From assembly GCA_036804525.1 (NCBI GenBank), contig DAIRSE010000009.1:1-64000 (forward strand): 64,000 nucleotides of DNA. The letters are read 5' to 3'. Positions 49,482 through 58,418 of the stretch are shown one piece after another. Position 1 is the first letter of the stretch, and every line of letters starts with the position of its first letter. Both the position numbers and the translations under genes were made by a program. The DNA is from JBFLVT01 sp036804525. GTDB taxonomy: Bacteria > Bacillota > Desulfotomaculia > Desulfotomaculales > JASEER01. The notes beneath the pieces were generated by a model. It was given only the letters and a program-made list of their open reading frames with translations. It had not been told where the DNA came from and did no database searches.

Positions 49482-50142
49482 AGATGACCCGATGGTAGCC
49501 GAAGTTAACCGCAGCTTCGTCGAATCTATAAGCGGGTATGAAGTTGTCGGCTTAGCTGCAACCGGCAGTGAAGCGCTCGAACTGATCGAAAGCCTGAATC
49601 CTGTTCTGACACTCCTGGACATTTACCTTCCCGACATTGACGGGGTGAGTGTCCTCCACGAAATCCGCAAGCGGCAGCTGCCGACGGACGTCATCCTGAT
49701 TACTGCCGCCCAGGACGTTATGACCATTCAAGACGTCTTCCGGTACGGCGCCATCGATTATATCGTCAAGCCGTTCAAGCTTACACGCCTTAAGGCCGCG
49801 CTGGATTCGTACGCGAACTTGCGGGAGAGCCTGGACCATTGCAGTTCCCTTGACCAGGACGCCATCGACAAACTAACGCGGGCCCAGGCTGCCGATCACA
49901 ACCCTAACAGGCTTCCCAAGGGGCTTCACGAGCTGACCTTAAGACAAATCTATGTCTACCTCGTGCAACAGGGAAGGAGTCTCTCGGCCGACGAGGTGGC
50001 CGCCGGGGTAGGGTTGGCCCGCGTCACTGCGCGCCGCTACCTCGAATACCTGGAGCGAAACGGCAAAGTCACCCTTGAGTTACAATACGGTTCGGTTGGC
50101 AGACCGGTAAATAGATACCGCATTCGTGACCATAAAGATTAA
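49456..50142 (+). CDS. CitB/DcuR-type response regulator
   Basis: 228-residue DNA-binding regulator paired with the upstream kinase. The receiver has EDDP near 9-12, the phospho-aspartate in LLDIYLPDIDG and the lysine in DYIVKPFK. The C-terminal helix-turn-helix is in LSADEVAAGVGLARVTARRYLEYLE. Members switch on dicarboxylate or citrate genes, here most likely the TRAP genes starting 128 bp downstream. The ATG lies inside the kinase gene. Confidence 0.92.
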   Translation: MTISTLIVEDDPMVAEVNRSFVESISGYEVVGLAATGSEALELIESLNPVLTLLDIYLPDIDGVSVLHEIRKRQLPTDVILITAAQDVMTIQDVFRYGAIDYIVKPFKLTRLKAALDSYANLRESLDHCSSLDQDAIDKLTRAQAADHNPNRLPKGLHELTLRQIYVYLVQQGRSLSADEVAAGVGLARVTARRYLEYLERNGKVTLELQYGSVGRPVNRYRIRDHKD

Positions 50143-50186
50143 AATAAACATAATTACCTAAAGGTTGAACCCATTGCAGGTTTGTA

Positions 50187-50202
50187 TTTAGAATTTTCTA
50201 AA
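50187..50202. promoter_or_regulatory. Candidate operator palindrome before dctP
   Basis: TTTAGAA and TTCTAAA form a perfect 7 bp inverted repeat with 2 bp between. The site lies in the AT-rich gap between the response-regulator gene and the first dctP, where a regulator of this type would bind. The assignment is inference. Confidence 0.4.
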
Positions 50203-50269
50203 AGTGTTGGCGTAATTCTTAAATGTGCTAACTTTCACAGGCCGTCCCGGGAATAAGGAGAACTTATTC

Positions 50270-51301
50270 GTGCAAAGAATCATCCTACTTGTACTGGCGC
50301 TGGTCGCCTTTGTTCTTTTTACGGGATGCGGGAAACGCGTCGTCGATAATGAGCAGGTTAACCCTGAACAACCAATCGTTATCAAATTCTCCCACGTTAC
50401 GGCCGAGAACAGTCCGAAAGGGCTTGCCGCCCAGCGCTTTGCCCAGTTAGTTCGTGAGCGGACCAAAGGCCGGGTCGAGGTTCAGGTCTTTGCCAACTCA
50501 ACGCTCTTCAAGGATGGAGAAGAACTTGAGGCTCTGCGCGAGAATCAGGTCCAGCTGATAGCGCCCGCGACGTCAAAAATTGTAGGGTTGGCGCCTGAGT
50601 GGCAGGTTCTGGACATACCGTACCTGTTTCCGTCAGTCGAGGCCATACACCGTTTCGTTGATGGCCCCGCCCAGGCTGAGCTCTTTAGGAGCCTCACTGC
50701 GCAAGGTTTTCAGCCTCTTGCCTTCTGGGACAGCGGGTTTAAACAGGTAACAAACAACGCCCGGCCGCTGGTTCACCCATCCGATTTTGAAGGGCTCCGT
50801 TTCCGGGTAATGATTAACAGCCCTGTCCTGGAGGCGCAGTTTCGGGTACTGGGTGCTGATGCCGTCCCGCTTCCTTTCAGCGAAGTCTATTCCGCTGTTA
50901 AGGCCCGCAGGGTTGATGGCCAGGAAAACACGTTTTCCAACATTGTTTCGATGAAACTGTACGAGGTGCAGCCTTACCTGACGGTTTCCAACCACGGCTT
51001 TCTGGGCTACGTCGTTCTGGCCAACAAGGAGTTCTGGGACAGTCTTCCGCCCGATATAAGAGATGTATTGGAAACAACCCTGGCCGAGGTTACCGAGTGG
51101 GAAAGGGAACAGGCGGCCGGTATTGAGCGCCAGATGATGGACTATCTGGAAGAGCAGAAGCATGTCATGATCCATCGCCAGACAGCGGCGGAAAAAAGGG
51201 AGTGGAAAAAGGCGTTGACCCCGGTATACGAGAAGTACAAACGGGAGGTCAGCGCTGGATTAATCGAGGCAGCGCGCAACGTTGCCGGAGGAGGTGACTG
51301 A
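50270..51301 (+). CDS. dctP: TRAP transporter solute-binding lipoprotein DctP, first copy
   Basis: 343-residue periplasm-side binding protein of a C4-dicarboxylate TRAP transporter. The signal sequence ends in the lipobox LFTGC (cysteine near residue 20). It continues VIKFSHVTAENSPKGLAAQR and has the DctP core segments RPLVHPSDFEGLRFRVM, then VDGQENTFSNI. The GTG at 50270 has AAGGAG 9 bp upstream. A clear paralogue follows 61 bp downstream. Confidence 0.92.
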   Translation: MQRIILLVLALVAFVLFTGCGKRVVDNEQVNPEQPIVIKFSHVTAENSPKGLAAQRFAQLVRERTKGRVEVQVFANSTLFKDGEELEALRENQVQLIAPATSKIVGLAPEWQVLDIPYLFPSVEAIHRFVDGPAQAELFRSLTAQGFQPLAFWDSGFKQVTNNARPLVHPSDFEGLRFRVMINSPVLEAQFRVLGADAVPLPFSEVYSAVKARRVDGQENTFSNIVSMKLYEVQPYLTVSNHGFLGYVVLANKEFWDSLPPDIRDVLETTLAEVTEWEREQAAGIERQMMDYLEEQKHVMIHRQTAAEKREWKKALTPVYEKYKREVSAGLIEAARNVAGGGD

Positions 51302-51362
51302 ACGCTCACGCGTCGGGTCCCCGGACGGACAGATAGAAAGTTTTAACTTTAGGAGGTTCATT

Positions 51363-52409
51363 ATGAAAAGGCGTACATGGACAGTTTTAATGGCGTTAAT
51401 GATCCTGGCCGTCTTTGCCTTTGTCGTTACCGGCTGCGGCGGCGGCGGCGATGGAAGCAAGGATCAGGCTGGCACCGCTGATAAAGCCGACAAGAAAGTC
51501 GTCATCAAGTTTTCGCACGTGGTGGCCGATAAGACTCCGAAAGGCCAGGCCGCTTTGAAGTTCAAGGAACTGGTTGAAGCGAAGTCCAACGGCACGATGG
51601 AAGTCCAGGTTTTCCCGTCTTCGTCCCTTTACGGCGACAAGGAAGAGCTTGAAGCCCTGCTGACCAACAACGTCCAGATTATCGCCCCTTCGGTAACCAA
51701 ACTGGTCAAGTACAACCCGTCCTTCCAGATTATTGACATGCCGTTCCTCTTTGCCAGCGATCAGGCTGCTTACAATTGGTTCAAGAGCGAGTACGGCCAG
51801 AAGCTGCTCCACAGTCTGGAAGACAAGGGCATGCTGGGTCTGGCCTGGTGGCCTAACGGCGCTAAACACTTCATCAACGGCAAGCGCCCGTTGAAAACCC
51901 CGGCCGACTTCGCCAACCTCAAGTTCCGCGTGCAGAGCGGCGGCCTGCTGGTCGACCAGTTTGAAGCCCTTGGAGCTTCGGCCCAGCCGATGCCTTTCGC
52001 CGAGGTCTATCAGGCGCTCCAGAACGGTACCGTCGACGGCACGGAAAACACCTTCAACAACATCGACACCCAGAAGTACGCCGAAGTCCAGAAGTACCTC
52101 ACCGTCTCGGCGCACGGCCGCCTGGACTACGTCGTCCTCACCAACACCACATTCTGGAACAGCCTGACCGACGAGCAGAAGAAGATCATTCAGGAGGCCA
52201 TGGCTGAAGCGACCGAATACGCCACCAAACTGGCTGACGAACTCAACGCCAAGAGCTTCGAAACGCTGAAAAACAGCGGCAAGCTTGAGGTCTACGAACT
52301 TACCGCTGAAGACAAGGCCAAGTTTGAGGCCGCTTTGAAGCCGGTATACGACAAGTACGTCCCGATCATCGGTAAGGAGTACATCGACTCCGCAAAGGCC
52401 GCCAAGTAG
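51363..52409 (+). CDS. dctP: TRAP transporter solute-binding lipoprotein DctP, second copy
   Basis: 348-residue paralogue of the preceding gene: VIKFSHVVADKTPKGQAALK aligns directly. A lipobox VVTGC and a glycine-serine linker (GGGGDGS) follow the signal helix. Core segments RPLKTPADFANLKFRV and VDGTENTFNNI are conserved. AGGAGG at 51351-51356 supports the ATG. It stands immediately before dctQ and dctM, so it is the likelier main binding protein; the first copy may bind a different acid. Confidence 0.93.
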   Translation: MKRRTWTVLMALMILAVFAFVVTGCGGGGDGSKDQAGTADKADKKVVIKFSHVVADKTPKGQAALKFKELVEAKSNGTMEVQVFPSSSLYGDKEELEALLTNNVQIIAPSVTKLVKYNPSFQIIDMPFLFASDQAAYNWFKSEYGQKLLHSLEDKGMLGLAWWPNGAKHFINGKRPLKTPADFANLKFRVQSGGLLVDQFEALGASAQPMPFAEVYQALQNGTVDGTENTFNNIDTQKYAEVQKYLTVSAHGRLDYVVLTNTTFWNSLTDEQKKIIQEAMAEATEYATKLADELNAKSFETLKNSGKLEVYELTAEDKAKFEAALKPVYDKYVPIIGKEYIDSAKAAK

Positions 52410-52440
52410 GCTCAGGTTTTCCCGGGTACCAGGTGCTTTG

Positions 52441-52466
52441 GGGGGGCGGGCCCTTTCCCGCCCCCC
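52441..52466 (+). promoter_or_regulatory. Strong GC hairpin between dctP and dctQ
   Basis: GGGGGGCGGG and CCCGCCCCCC pair over 10 bp with a 6 nt loop. No T run follows. Such hairpins can protect the upstream message from 3' decay or partly reduce read-through, giving more binding protein than membrane subunits. Confidence 0.7.
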
Positions 52467-52498
52467 AACTTCTGATTCTTAGAGGATGGAGGCGCAAG

Positions 52499-53038
52499 AT
52501 GCAGAAGTTTAAGAAATTCTACGCCGCCTTTGAGGACTACCTGGCCGGCGGGTTACTCTTTACCGGGCTCATGCTCATCCTCGTCAACGTGGTCCTGCGT
52601 TATAACCCGATGTGGCGCCCCAAGGCCTGGATCGACGAATATTCACTCTACCTTGTTGTGTGGGGGACACTGATCGGCATCGCCGTTGCTCTCCGCAACG
52701 ACCACCACATTAAGGTGGATATGCTGTACAACTTCTTGCCGCTCAAGGCCAAGCGCTGGGTCAGTGTCTTTGCCATGACCCTTGGTACGCTTTTCGCCAT
52801 GCTTTTCGCCGTTTACGGGGTCCAGCTGGTAAAGTTCTATTACGTGATGGGCCAGCGCTCCATCAACACTCAGACGCCCGAATGGATCCCGGCCCTGTGC
52901 CTGCCCATCGCCGGGGTTATGTTTACCATCAGGTTTATCGAAAAGCTCTGGATCCTGCTCGCCCATGGCGGGCGCGAATGGTTCAGGCTGCAAGAGGAAA
53001 AGGAGGATGACGAACTTGGAAACATTAGCTCTATTTAG
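52499..53038 (+). CDS. dctQ: TRAP transporter small membrane subunit DctQ
   Basis: 179-residue protein with four hydrophobic segments, the small permease subunit of the TRAP system. The segment WIDEYSLYLVVWGTLIGIAV is the conserved DctQ region with its tryptophan and acidic residues. GGATGGAGG precedes the ATG. Its end overlaps dctM by about 30 bp. Confidence 0.93.
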   Translation: MQKFKKFYAAFEDYLAGGLLFTGLMLILVNVVLRYNPMWRPKAWIDEYSLYLVVWGTLIGIAVALRNDHHIKVDMLYNFLPLKAKRWVSVFAMTLGTLFAMLFAVYGVQLVKFYYVMGQRSINTQTPEWIPALCLPIAGVMFTIRFIEKLWILLAHGGREWFRLQEEKEDDELGNISSI

Positions 53039-54296
53039 CCTCTTCATCATTCTCTTCCTCCTTAACGTTCCTATCGCTGTAGCCCTCGCGGTGGCGGCGA
53101 TCACCGTCATGTATTTTATGGGTGATTACACCCTTTTCATGATCGTCCAGAGAATGTACGCCTCGCTGATGGTGGAGACGCTGATGGCTATTCCGGCCTT
53201 CGTTTTTGCCGGTGTAGTAATGTCCAAGGGCGGCATCGCCAAGTACCTGATCTATGCCCTGCGGGCATGGTTCGGACATCTTCCCGGCGGCCTTGCCGTA
53301 GTAACGATCATGTCCTGCGCTATTTTTGCGGCTATCTCCGGCTCCAGCCCTGCGACCGCAGCGGCGATCGGCGCGATTATGCTCCCGGCTCTTCTCCAGG
53401 GCGGTTATCCAAAACGTTACGCGATGGGCCTGATTGCCGCCTCAGGCACCCTGGGGATCCTCATCCCGCCCAGCGTGACGATGGTTGTTTACGGCGTAAC
53501 CGTGGAAGAGTCGATCGGCAAACTTTTCATGGGCGGTCTCATCCCGGGCCTGTGCCTGGCGTTAATACTGATTATCTCCGCAATCGCCCTGGCGATGATA
53601 AAGAACTACGGGCGGGCGCCCAAAGCTACGTGGGCAGAGCGCTGGAAGCATACCTTGAAGGCTATCCCGGGCTTCTTTCTTCCGGTATTCATCCTTGGTA
53701 CAATTTACCTGGGGGTCGTAACGCCCACCGAAGCCGCGGTGCTGTCGCTGCTCTACGCCCTTCTCATTTCCGCCTTCTTGTACAAAGAACTGTCCCTCAA
53801 GGACGTACGGATAATTTTCCGCGAATCCATCAACATCTCGTCGATGATTTTTCTGGTCATCGCCGCAGCGATGGTCTTCTCGCTGTACCTGACTTATAAC
53901 CAGATTCCGGGCGCGGTTGCCAACTGGATTGCGGAGAACAACCTTAACAAGTATATGTTCCTGTTCGCCTGCAACCTGATGTTCTTCGTGATGGGCACCT
54001 TCCTGGAAGCCGTGTCGATCACGCTGATTACGATGCCCATCCTGTTGCCGATGATCCAGCACCTTGGTATTGATTTGATTCATTTTGGCGTTATCATGAC
54101 CGTTAATATGGAACTGGCGATGATCACTCCGCCTGTCGGGCTCAACCTGTTTGTCGTGGCTTCAATGGCCAAGTCCAAGCTGGAGGAAGTGGTCAAGGGA
54201 GTACTCCCGTTTATCGTCATTATGATTTTATTCCTTATCCTGCTGGTCTACTGGCCGACTCTGTCCTTGTGGATTCCACGGACCTTGATGCCTTAA
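53007..54296 (+). CDS. dctM: TRAP transporter large permease DctM
   Basis: 429-residue membrane protein with about twelve hydrophobic segments that carries the Na+-coupled transport. Family marks are LLNVPIAVALA, AIFAAISGSSPATAAAIG, GYPKRYAMGLIAASGTLGIL, PPSVTMVVYG and ITPPVGLNLFV. ATG 53007 directly abuts AGGAGG; a TTG at 53016 has better spacing, so the start may be three codons later. Fumarase genes follow after 34 bp, likely in one transcript. Confidence 0.94.
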   Translation: MTNLETLALFSLFIILFLLNVPIAVALAVAAITVMYFMGDYTLFMIVQRMYASLMVETLMAIPAFVFAGVVMSKGGIAKYLIYALRAWFGHLPGGLAVVTIMSCAIFAAISGSSPATAAAIGAIMLPALLQGGYPKRYAMGLIAASGTLGILIPPSVTMVVYGVTVEESIGKLFMGGLIPGLCLALILIISAIALAMIKNYGRAPKATWAERWKHTLKAIPGFFLPVFILGTIYLGVVTPTEAAVLSLLYALLISAFLYKELSLKDVRIIFRESINISSMIFLVIAAAMVFSLYLTYNQIPGAVANWIAENNLNKYMFLFACNLMFFVMGTFLEAVSITLITMPILLPMIQHLGIDLIHFGVIMTVNMELAMITPPVGLNLFVVASMAKSKLEEVVKGVLPFIVIMILFLILLVYWPTLSLWIPRTLMP

Positions 54297-54330
54297 CCAC
54301 TATTGTCCGGATGATCAGGGAGGAAATATC

Positions 54331-55173
54331 TTGCGTACAGTCGACTGCCAAGTTGTTACCGACGTTGTCGCCCGTCTCTGCCAAGAAGCCTGCCTGGAAC
54401 TGGAAGCCGACGTAAGGGCCGCCTTGGAGAAGGCCCGCAATAAAGAAGCCTCTCCCGTCGGCAAGGACATCCTCGGCATCATCCTGCAGAACGCCGCTGT
54501 TGCCGAACAGGAACGCATCCCGATGTGCCAGGATACCGGCATCGTTGTCGTTTTCGTCGAGCTTGGCCAGGACCTCACCATTGTAGGCGGCAGCTTAACG
54601 GAGGCCATTACCGAAGGCGTCCGGCGAGGCTATACTGAAGGGTACCTCCGCAAATCGGTGGTCAGTGACCCCATCCGGCGGATCAATACGGGGGATAATA
54701 CGCCCCCGGTCATCCACTTCAAAGTTGTTTCCGGAAACAAGCTGAAGATCTCTGTCGTGCCGAAGGGCGCAGGCAGTGAGAATATGAGCGCCTTGAGAAT
54801 GCTCAAACCCGCCGACGGCATCGAAGGCGCCAAAAAGTTTGTTCTTGAAACCGTCTTGGCCGCGGGTCCCAACGCCTGCCCGCCTCTCACCGTCGGCGTC
54901 GGCATCGGAGGAACTATGGAAAAGGCAGCCCTTATGGCTAAAGAAGCCCTCCTGCGCCCCATCGGGGTCGCCCACCCCGACCCGCAAGTGGCGGCGCTGG
55001 AGTCCGAGATTCTTAAGGAAATCAACGCTCTGGGCATCGGTCCAATGGGGTTGGGCGGATCGGTAACCGCTCTCGCCGTTCACGTTGAGGTTTTCGCCAC
55101 GCACATCGCGTCTCTGCCGGTAGCAGTCAATCTGAATTGCCACGCCGCCCGGCACAAGACGGCAGTGATATAG
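54331..55173 (+). CDS. Class I fumarate hydratase, alpha subunit
   Basis: 280-residue catalytic subunit of the [4Fe-4S] two-subunit fumarase (or the closely similar L-tartrate dehydratase). The cluster cysteine motif PMCQDTG is near residue 67. Other marks are ENMSALRMLKPADGIEGAKK and GVGIGGTMEKAALMAKEALL. Neighbouring succinate dehydrogenase and malic enzyme favour fumarase. The start is TTG with GGGAGGAAA upstream. Confidence 0.93.
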   Translation: MRTVDCQVVTDVVARLCQEACLELEADVRAALEKARNKEASPVGKDILGIILQNAAVAEQERIPMCQDTGIVVVFVELGQDLTIVGGSLTEAITEGVRRGYTEGYLRKSVVSDPIRRINTGDNTPPVIHFKVVSGNKLKISVVPKGAGSENMSALRMLKPADGIEGAKKFVLETVLAAGPNACPPLTVGVGIGGTMEKAALMAKEALLRPIGVAHPDPQVAALESEILKEINALGIGPMGLGGSVTALAVHVEVFATHIASLPVAVNLNCHAARHKTAVI

Positions 55174-55267
55174 CTACCCTGAAAATAGTAAAATCCAAAT
55201 CCTTGGACGTAAAACCCAGATGCTTAAATAATTGAACATACTCAGGACGTTTTTTGGAGGATACTCG

Positions 55268-55825
55268 ATGGAAGCGTTACATATCAGTACACCCCTGGAC
55301 GAAAGCGTCGTTTTGAATCTTAAGGCGGGACAGCGCGTGCTCATTACCGGCAAGCTTTTTACGGCCCGTGATGCCGCCCACAAGCGTATGATTGCCCTCC
55401 TGCAGGAAAGTAAACCCTTGCCGATCGATATTCGCAATCAGATCATTTATTACGTGGGACCGTCGCCCGCGAAACCCGGTCGTGTAATCGGGGCCGCCGG
55501 GCCGACGACTTCGGGCCGGATGGATGCCTACACCCCGCAGCTCATTGCCCTAGGGCTTAAGGGAATGATCGGGAAGGGGTACCGTTCGCCCGAGGTCGAA
55601 GAGGCGATGCGCAACCACAAAGCCGTCTATTTTGCTGCCGTAGGAGGAGCAGGGGCCCTGTTGAGCCGTTGTATAAAGGCCGCACGGGTCGTGGCTTACC
55701 CCGACCTGGGCCCTGAGGCCATCCACGAGTTCGAAGTCGTCGATTTTCCGGCCGTCGTGGCGATCGACGCTTACGGGAACAACCTTTACCGCCAAGGGCG
55801 CGAATTGTTTGCCGGCAAGAGTTAA
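55268..55825 (+). CDS. Class I fumarate hydratase, beta subunit
   Basis: 185-residue partner of the alpha subunit. The segment GPTTSGRMDAYTPQLIALGLKG is reproduced with VGPSPAKPGRVIGAAGPTT, and the core AVYFAAVGGAGALLS is typical. It hydrates fumarate to malate reversibly with the alpha chain. The ATG at 55268 is preceded by TTGGAGG. The gene is separated from the alpha gene by 94 bp with no terminator seen. Confidence 0.93.
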   Translation: MEALHISTPLDESVVLNLKAGQRVLITGKLFTARDAAHKRMIALLQESKPLPIDIRNQIIYYVGPSPAKPGRVIGAAGPTTSGRMDAYTPQLIALGLKGMIGKGYRSPEVEEAMRNHKAVYFAAVGGAGALLSRCIKAARVVAYPDLGPEAIHEFEVVDFPAVVAIDAYGNNLYRQGRELFAGKS

Positions 55826-55951
55826 TCTTATCCGCCCTTAACAGTGCCTGTTGACCATTGGCAATCGATGATTTATGATTCTGTCGATATCTTGGTTGAC
55901 TAACGAGATTATGAAACGGTTTTGTGCCCGGACAACGAAAGGAGTAGCTCA

Positions 55952-56578
55952 ATGTCGGTGCAAAGGATTCTTCCAGGCAGTCTCAAGACCGACCTATACC
56001 TGGATCTGGCCGAGATGGTCAGCGGTCTTCTTCTGGTCGGGTTTTTGTGGACGCATATGCTTTTCGTGGGCGTAATCCTGTTCGGCGCCCAATCTTACGA
56101 CAGTTTCGCGGCCTTCCTGGACAGATATTATCTTTCCTACGTCGGCATCCCATTCATCGGACTGGTGGCGCTGGTTCACGTTTTTGCGGTCTGCCGGCGC
56201 ATTCCCAACCGCTACCGGGAATTCTGGCTGCATGCGCACCTCGTTAAACATCCCGACACCTGGGTATGGATCTTCCAGCTCATCACCGCTGCCGGGATCG
56301 CCGTCCTGGCCAGCATGCACGTCACGTCGATCCTTCTCGGCTGGCCGATCGAGGCCGTGAAGAGCGCTGACCGGATGACCTCGTTCTGGTGGTTCTACCT
56401 GATCCTTCTCATCCTTGGGGAATATCACGCCGGGTTCGGCCTCTACAGGATTATGGTCAAGTGGGGTTGGATCGATCGCCATACCGTAGGCTGGGTCACA
56501 AAGATGATTACGCTCTTGATTCTCATCCTCGGGCTTGCAGCAATGCTCGTCTTCGTCCGTCTGGGAGGTGCCCTCTAA
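55952..56578 (+). CDS. Succinate dehydrogenase / fumarate reductase cytochrome b subunit
   Basis: 208-residue membrane anchor with five hydrophobic segments, like the diheme FrdC/SdhC of Wolinella and Bacillus (type B complexes). Histidines suited to bind two hemes lie in FLWTHMLFVG, ALVHVFAVCRR, LASMHVTSILLGW and GEYHAGFGLYR. It passes electrons between the flavoprotein and quinone. AAAGGAG upstream supports the ATG. It ends 1 bp before the flavoprotein gene. Confidence 0.9.
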   Translation: MSVQRILPGSLKTDLYLDLAEMVSGLLLVGFLWTHMLFVGVILFGAQSYDSFAAFLDRYYLSYVGIPFIGLVALVHVFAVCRRIPNRYREFWLHAHLVKHPDTWVWIFQLITAAGIAVLASMHVTSILLGWPIEAVKSADRMTSFWWFYLILLILGEYHAGFGLYRIMVKWGWIDRHTVGWVTKMITLLILILGLAAMLVFVRLGGAL

Positions 56579-56579
56579 G

Positions 56580-58418
56580 ATGTATCAAACGTATGTCAGC
56601 GACGTACTTGTTATCGGCGCGGGCCTGGCCGGTGAACGCGCCGCCATTGAGGCATCTTCGCACGGGCTTAACGTGACCATTCTAAGCCTTGTACCGCCCC
56701 GCCGCTCGCACAGTACGGCCGCCCAGGGCGGCATGCAGGCCTCTCTCGGCAATTGCGCCATGGGGAGAGGGGACAACCCCGACATCCACTTCGCCGATAC
56801 GGTCAAGGGTTCGGACTGGGGATGTGACCAGGACGTAGCCCGCCTCTTCTGTGAAACCGTCCCTATCGCGGTAAGGCAAATGGCCGCCTGGGGGGTGCCG
56901 TGGAACCGCGTCGTGGCCGGGAAGCGCAAGCTCCCCGACGGGCGTGAGATCGTAGATCTCCCGGAATTCGAAGGGTTAATCACGGCCCGTGACTTCGGGG
57001 GAACGGCCAAGTGGCGCACCTGCTATACGGCCGACGGTACCGGCCACAGCCTACAGTACACGGTGGACAGCATGGTCATCAAGATGGGCATAACCGTTTA
57101 CGACCGCATGGAGGCCATCGCCCTCATCCATGACGGGGAGCGGTGCTACGGCGCGGTAGCGCGGTGCCTCAGAACAGGCCAGCTGGTAGCCTACCTGGCT
57201 AAAGCTACGGTCATCGCCACAGGCGGTTACGGCCGTCTCTACGGCGCTTCGACCAACGCCGTGATCTGCGAGGGCACCGGTATGTCAATCGCCCTGGACA
57301 CGGGCGTGGTTCCTCTCGGCAATATGGAGGCCGTCCAGTTCCATCCCACCGGTATGGTCCCGGTGTGGATCCTCATTACCGAGGGCGCCCGGGGCGACGG
57401 CGGCTACCTTCTGGACAAAAACCACCACCGTTTTATGCCCGACTATGAACCCGTGAAGAAGGACCTCGCCTCGCGCGACGTCGTTGCGCGGCGCATGGTC
57501 CAGCACATGCGGAAGGGCTTTGGCGTCGACAGCCCCTACGGCCCGCACCTATGGCTGGACATCCGGCATCTGGGCGCCAAGCACATCAATACCAACCTTC
57601 GTGAAATCGCCAACATCTGCCGGAACTTTGCCGGTATAGATCCCGTCAAGGACCTTATTCCCGTGCGTCCCACCCAGCATTACAGTATGGGTGGCATAAG
57701 GACGAATATCGACGGTGCGGCTTACGGCTTAAAAGGCCTCTTTGCCCTGGGCGAAGCCGCATGCTGGGACTTGCACGGCTTCAACCGCCTGGGCGGCAAT
57801 TCGCTAGCCGAGACCATCGTTTCAGGGATGATCGTAGGCAAGAAGATCGCCGAATATGCCCTCGGCGCCACCCTGGAGTATTCCTCAAGAACGGTAGAGG
57901 ACCGCATTAAAGCGCAGGAGGCGAGGATCAACGACCTGATAGCCGGACGCAACGGCAGGGAAAACGTCTACAAGTTGCGGCGTGAGATGGAGCAGACCTT
58001 GATGGACAACGTGGGTATTTTCCGCAACGCGACGGGTCTTCAGCAGGCAGTCGGCAAGCTCCAGGAACTGCACGAGCGCAGCCGCAAGCTTGTCCTGGTT
58101 TCAAGCGGCAAAGGCGCCAATCCCGAACTCACGGCTGCCATTCGTCTTCCCGGCATGATCAGGTTGGCCCTGTGCATCGCTTACGGAGCCCTCGAGCGCA
58201 AGGAAAGCCGCGGCAGCCACGCGCGCGAAGACTACCCCAAGCGTGACGACAAGAACTGGCTCAAGCGTACCCTGGCCTACTGGCGTCCCGGCGCCGATCT
58301 GCCGCAACTCGACTACGAGCCGGTCAAGATTACCGAATTGCCCCCCGGCGACCGCGGGTACGGGGAGTCCTCATCCGCCAACCAAAGCAAAGGAGCGCAA
58401 GGAGGCAACAATGGCTAG
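56580..58418 (+). CDS. Succinate dehydrogenase / fumarate reductase flavoprotein subunit
   Basis: 612-residue FAD enzyme. The dinucleotide fold is VIGAGLAGERAAIEAS. H44 in RRSHSTAAQGGM is placed to bind FAD covalently, and catalytic regions include QFHPTGM, TEGARGDGGYL, the RRMVQHM helix and RPTQHYSMGG. As with other type B complexes it could run as succinate oxidase or fumarate reductase; direction cannot be read from sequence. It overlaps the iron-sulfur gene by 8 bp. Confidence 0.95.
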   Translation: MYQTYVSDVLVIGAGLAGERAAIEASSHGLNVTILSLVPPRRSHSTAAQGGMQASLGNCAMGRGDNPDIHFADTVKGSDWGCDQDVARLFCETVPIAVRQMAAWGVPWNRVVAGKRKLPDGREIVDLPEFEGLITARDFGGTAKWRTCYTADGTGHSLQYTVDSMVIKMGITVYDRMEAIALIHDGERCYGAVARCLRTGQLVAYLAKATVIATGGYGRLYGASTNAVICEGTGMSIALDTGVVPLGNMEAVQFHPTGMVPVWILITEGARGDGGYLLDKNHHRFMPDYEPVKKDLASRDVVARRMVQHMRKGFGVDSPYGPHLWLDIRHLGAKHINTNLREIANICRNFAGIDPVKDLIPVRPTQHYSMGGIRTNIDGAAYGLKGLFALGEAACWDLHGFNRLGGNSLAETIVSGMIVGKKIAEYALGATLEYSSRTVEDRIKAQEARINDLIAGRNGRENVYKLRREMEQTLMDNVGIFRNATGLQQAVGKLQELHERSRKLVLVSSGKGANPELTAAIRLPGMIRLALCIAYGALERKESRGSHAREDYPKRDDKNWLKRTLAYWRPGADLPQLDYEPVKITELPPGDRGYGESSSANQSKGAQGGNNG

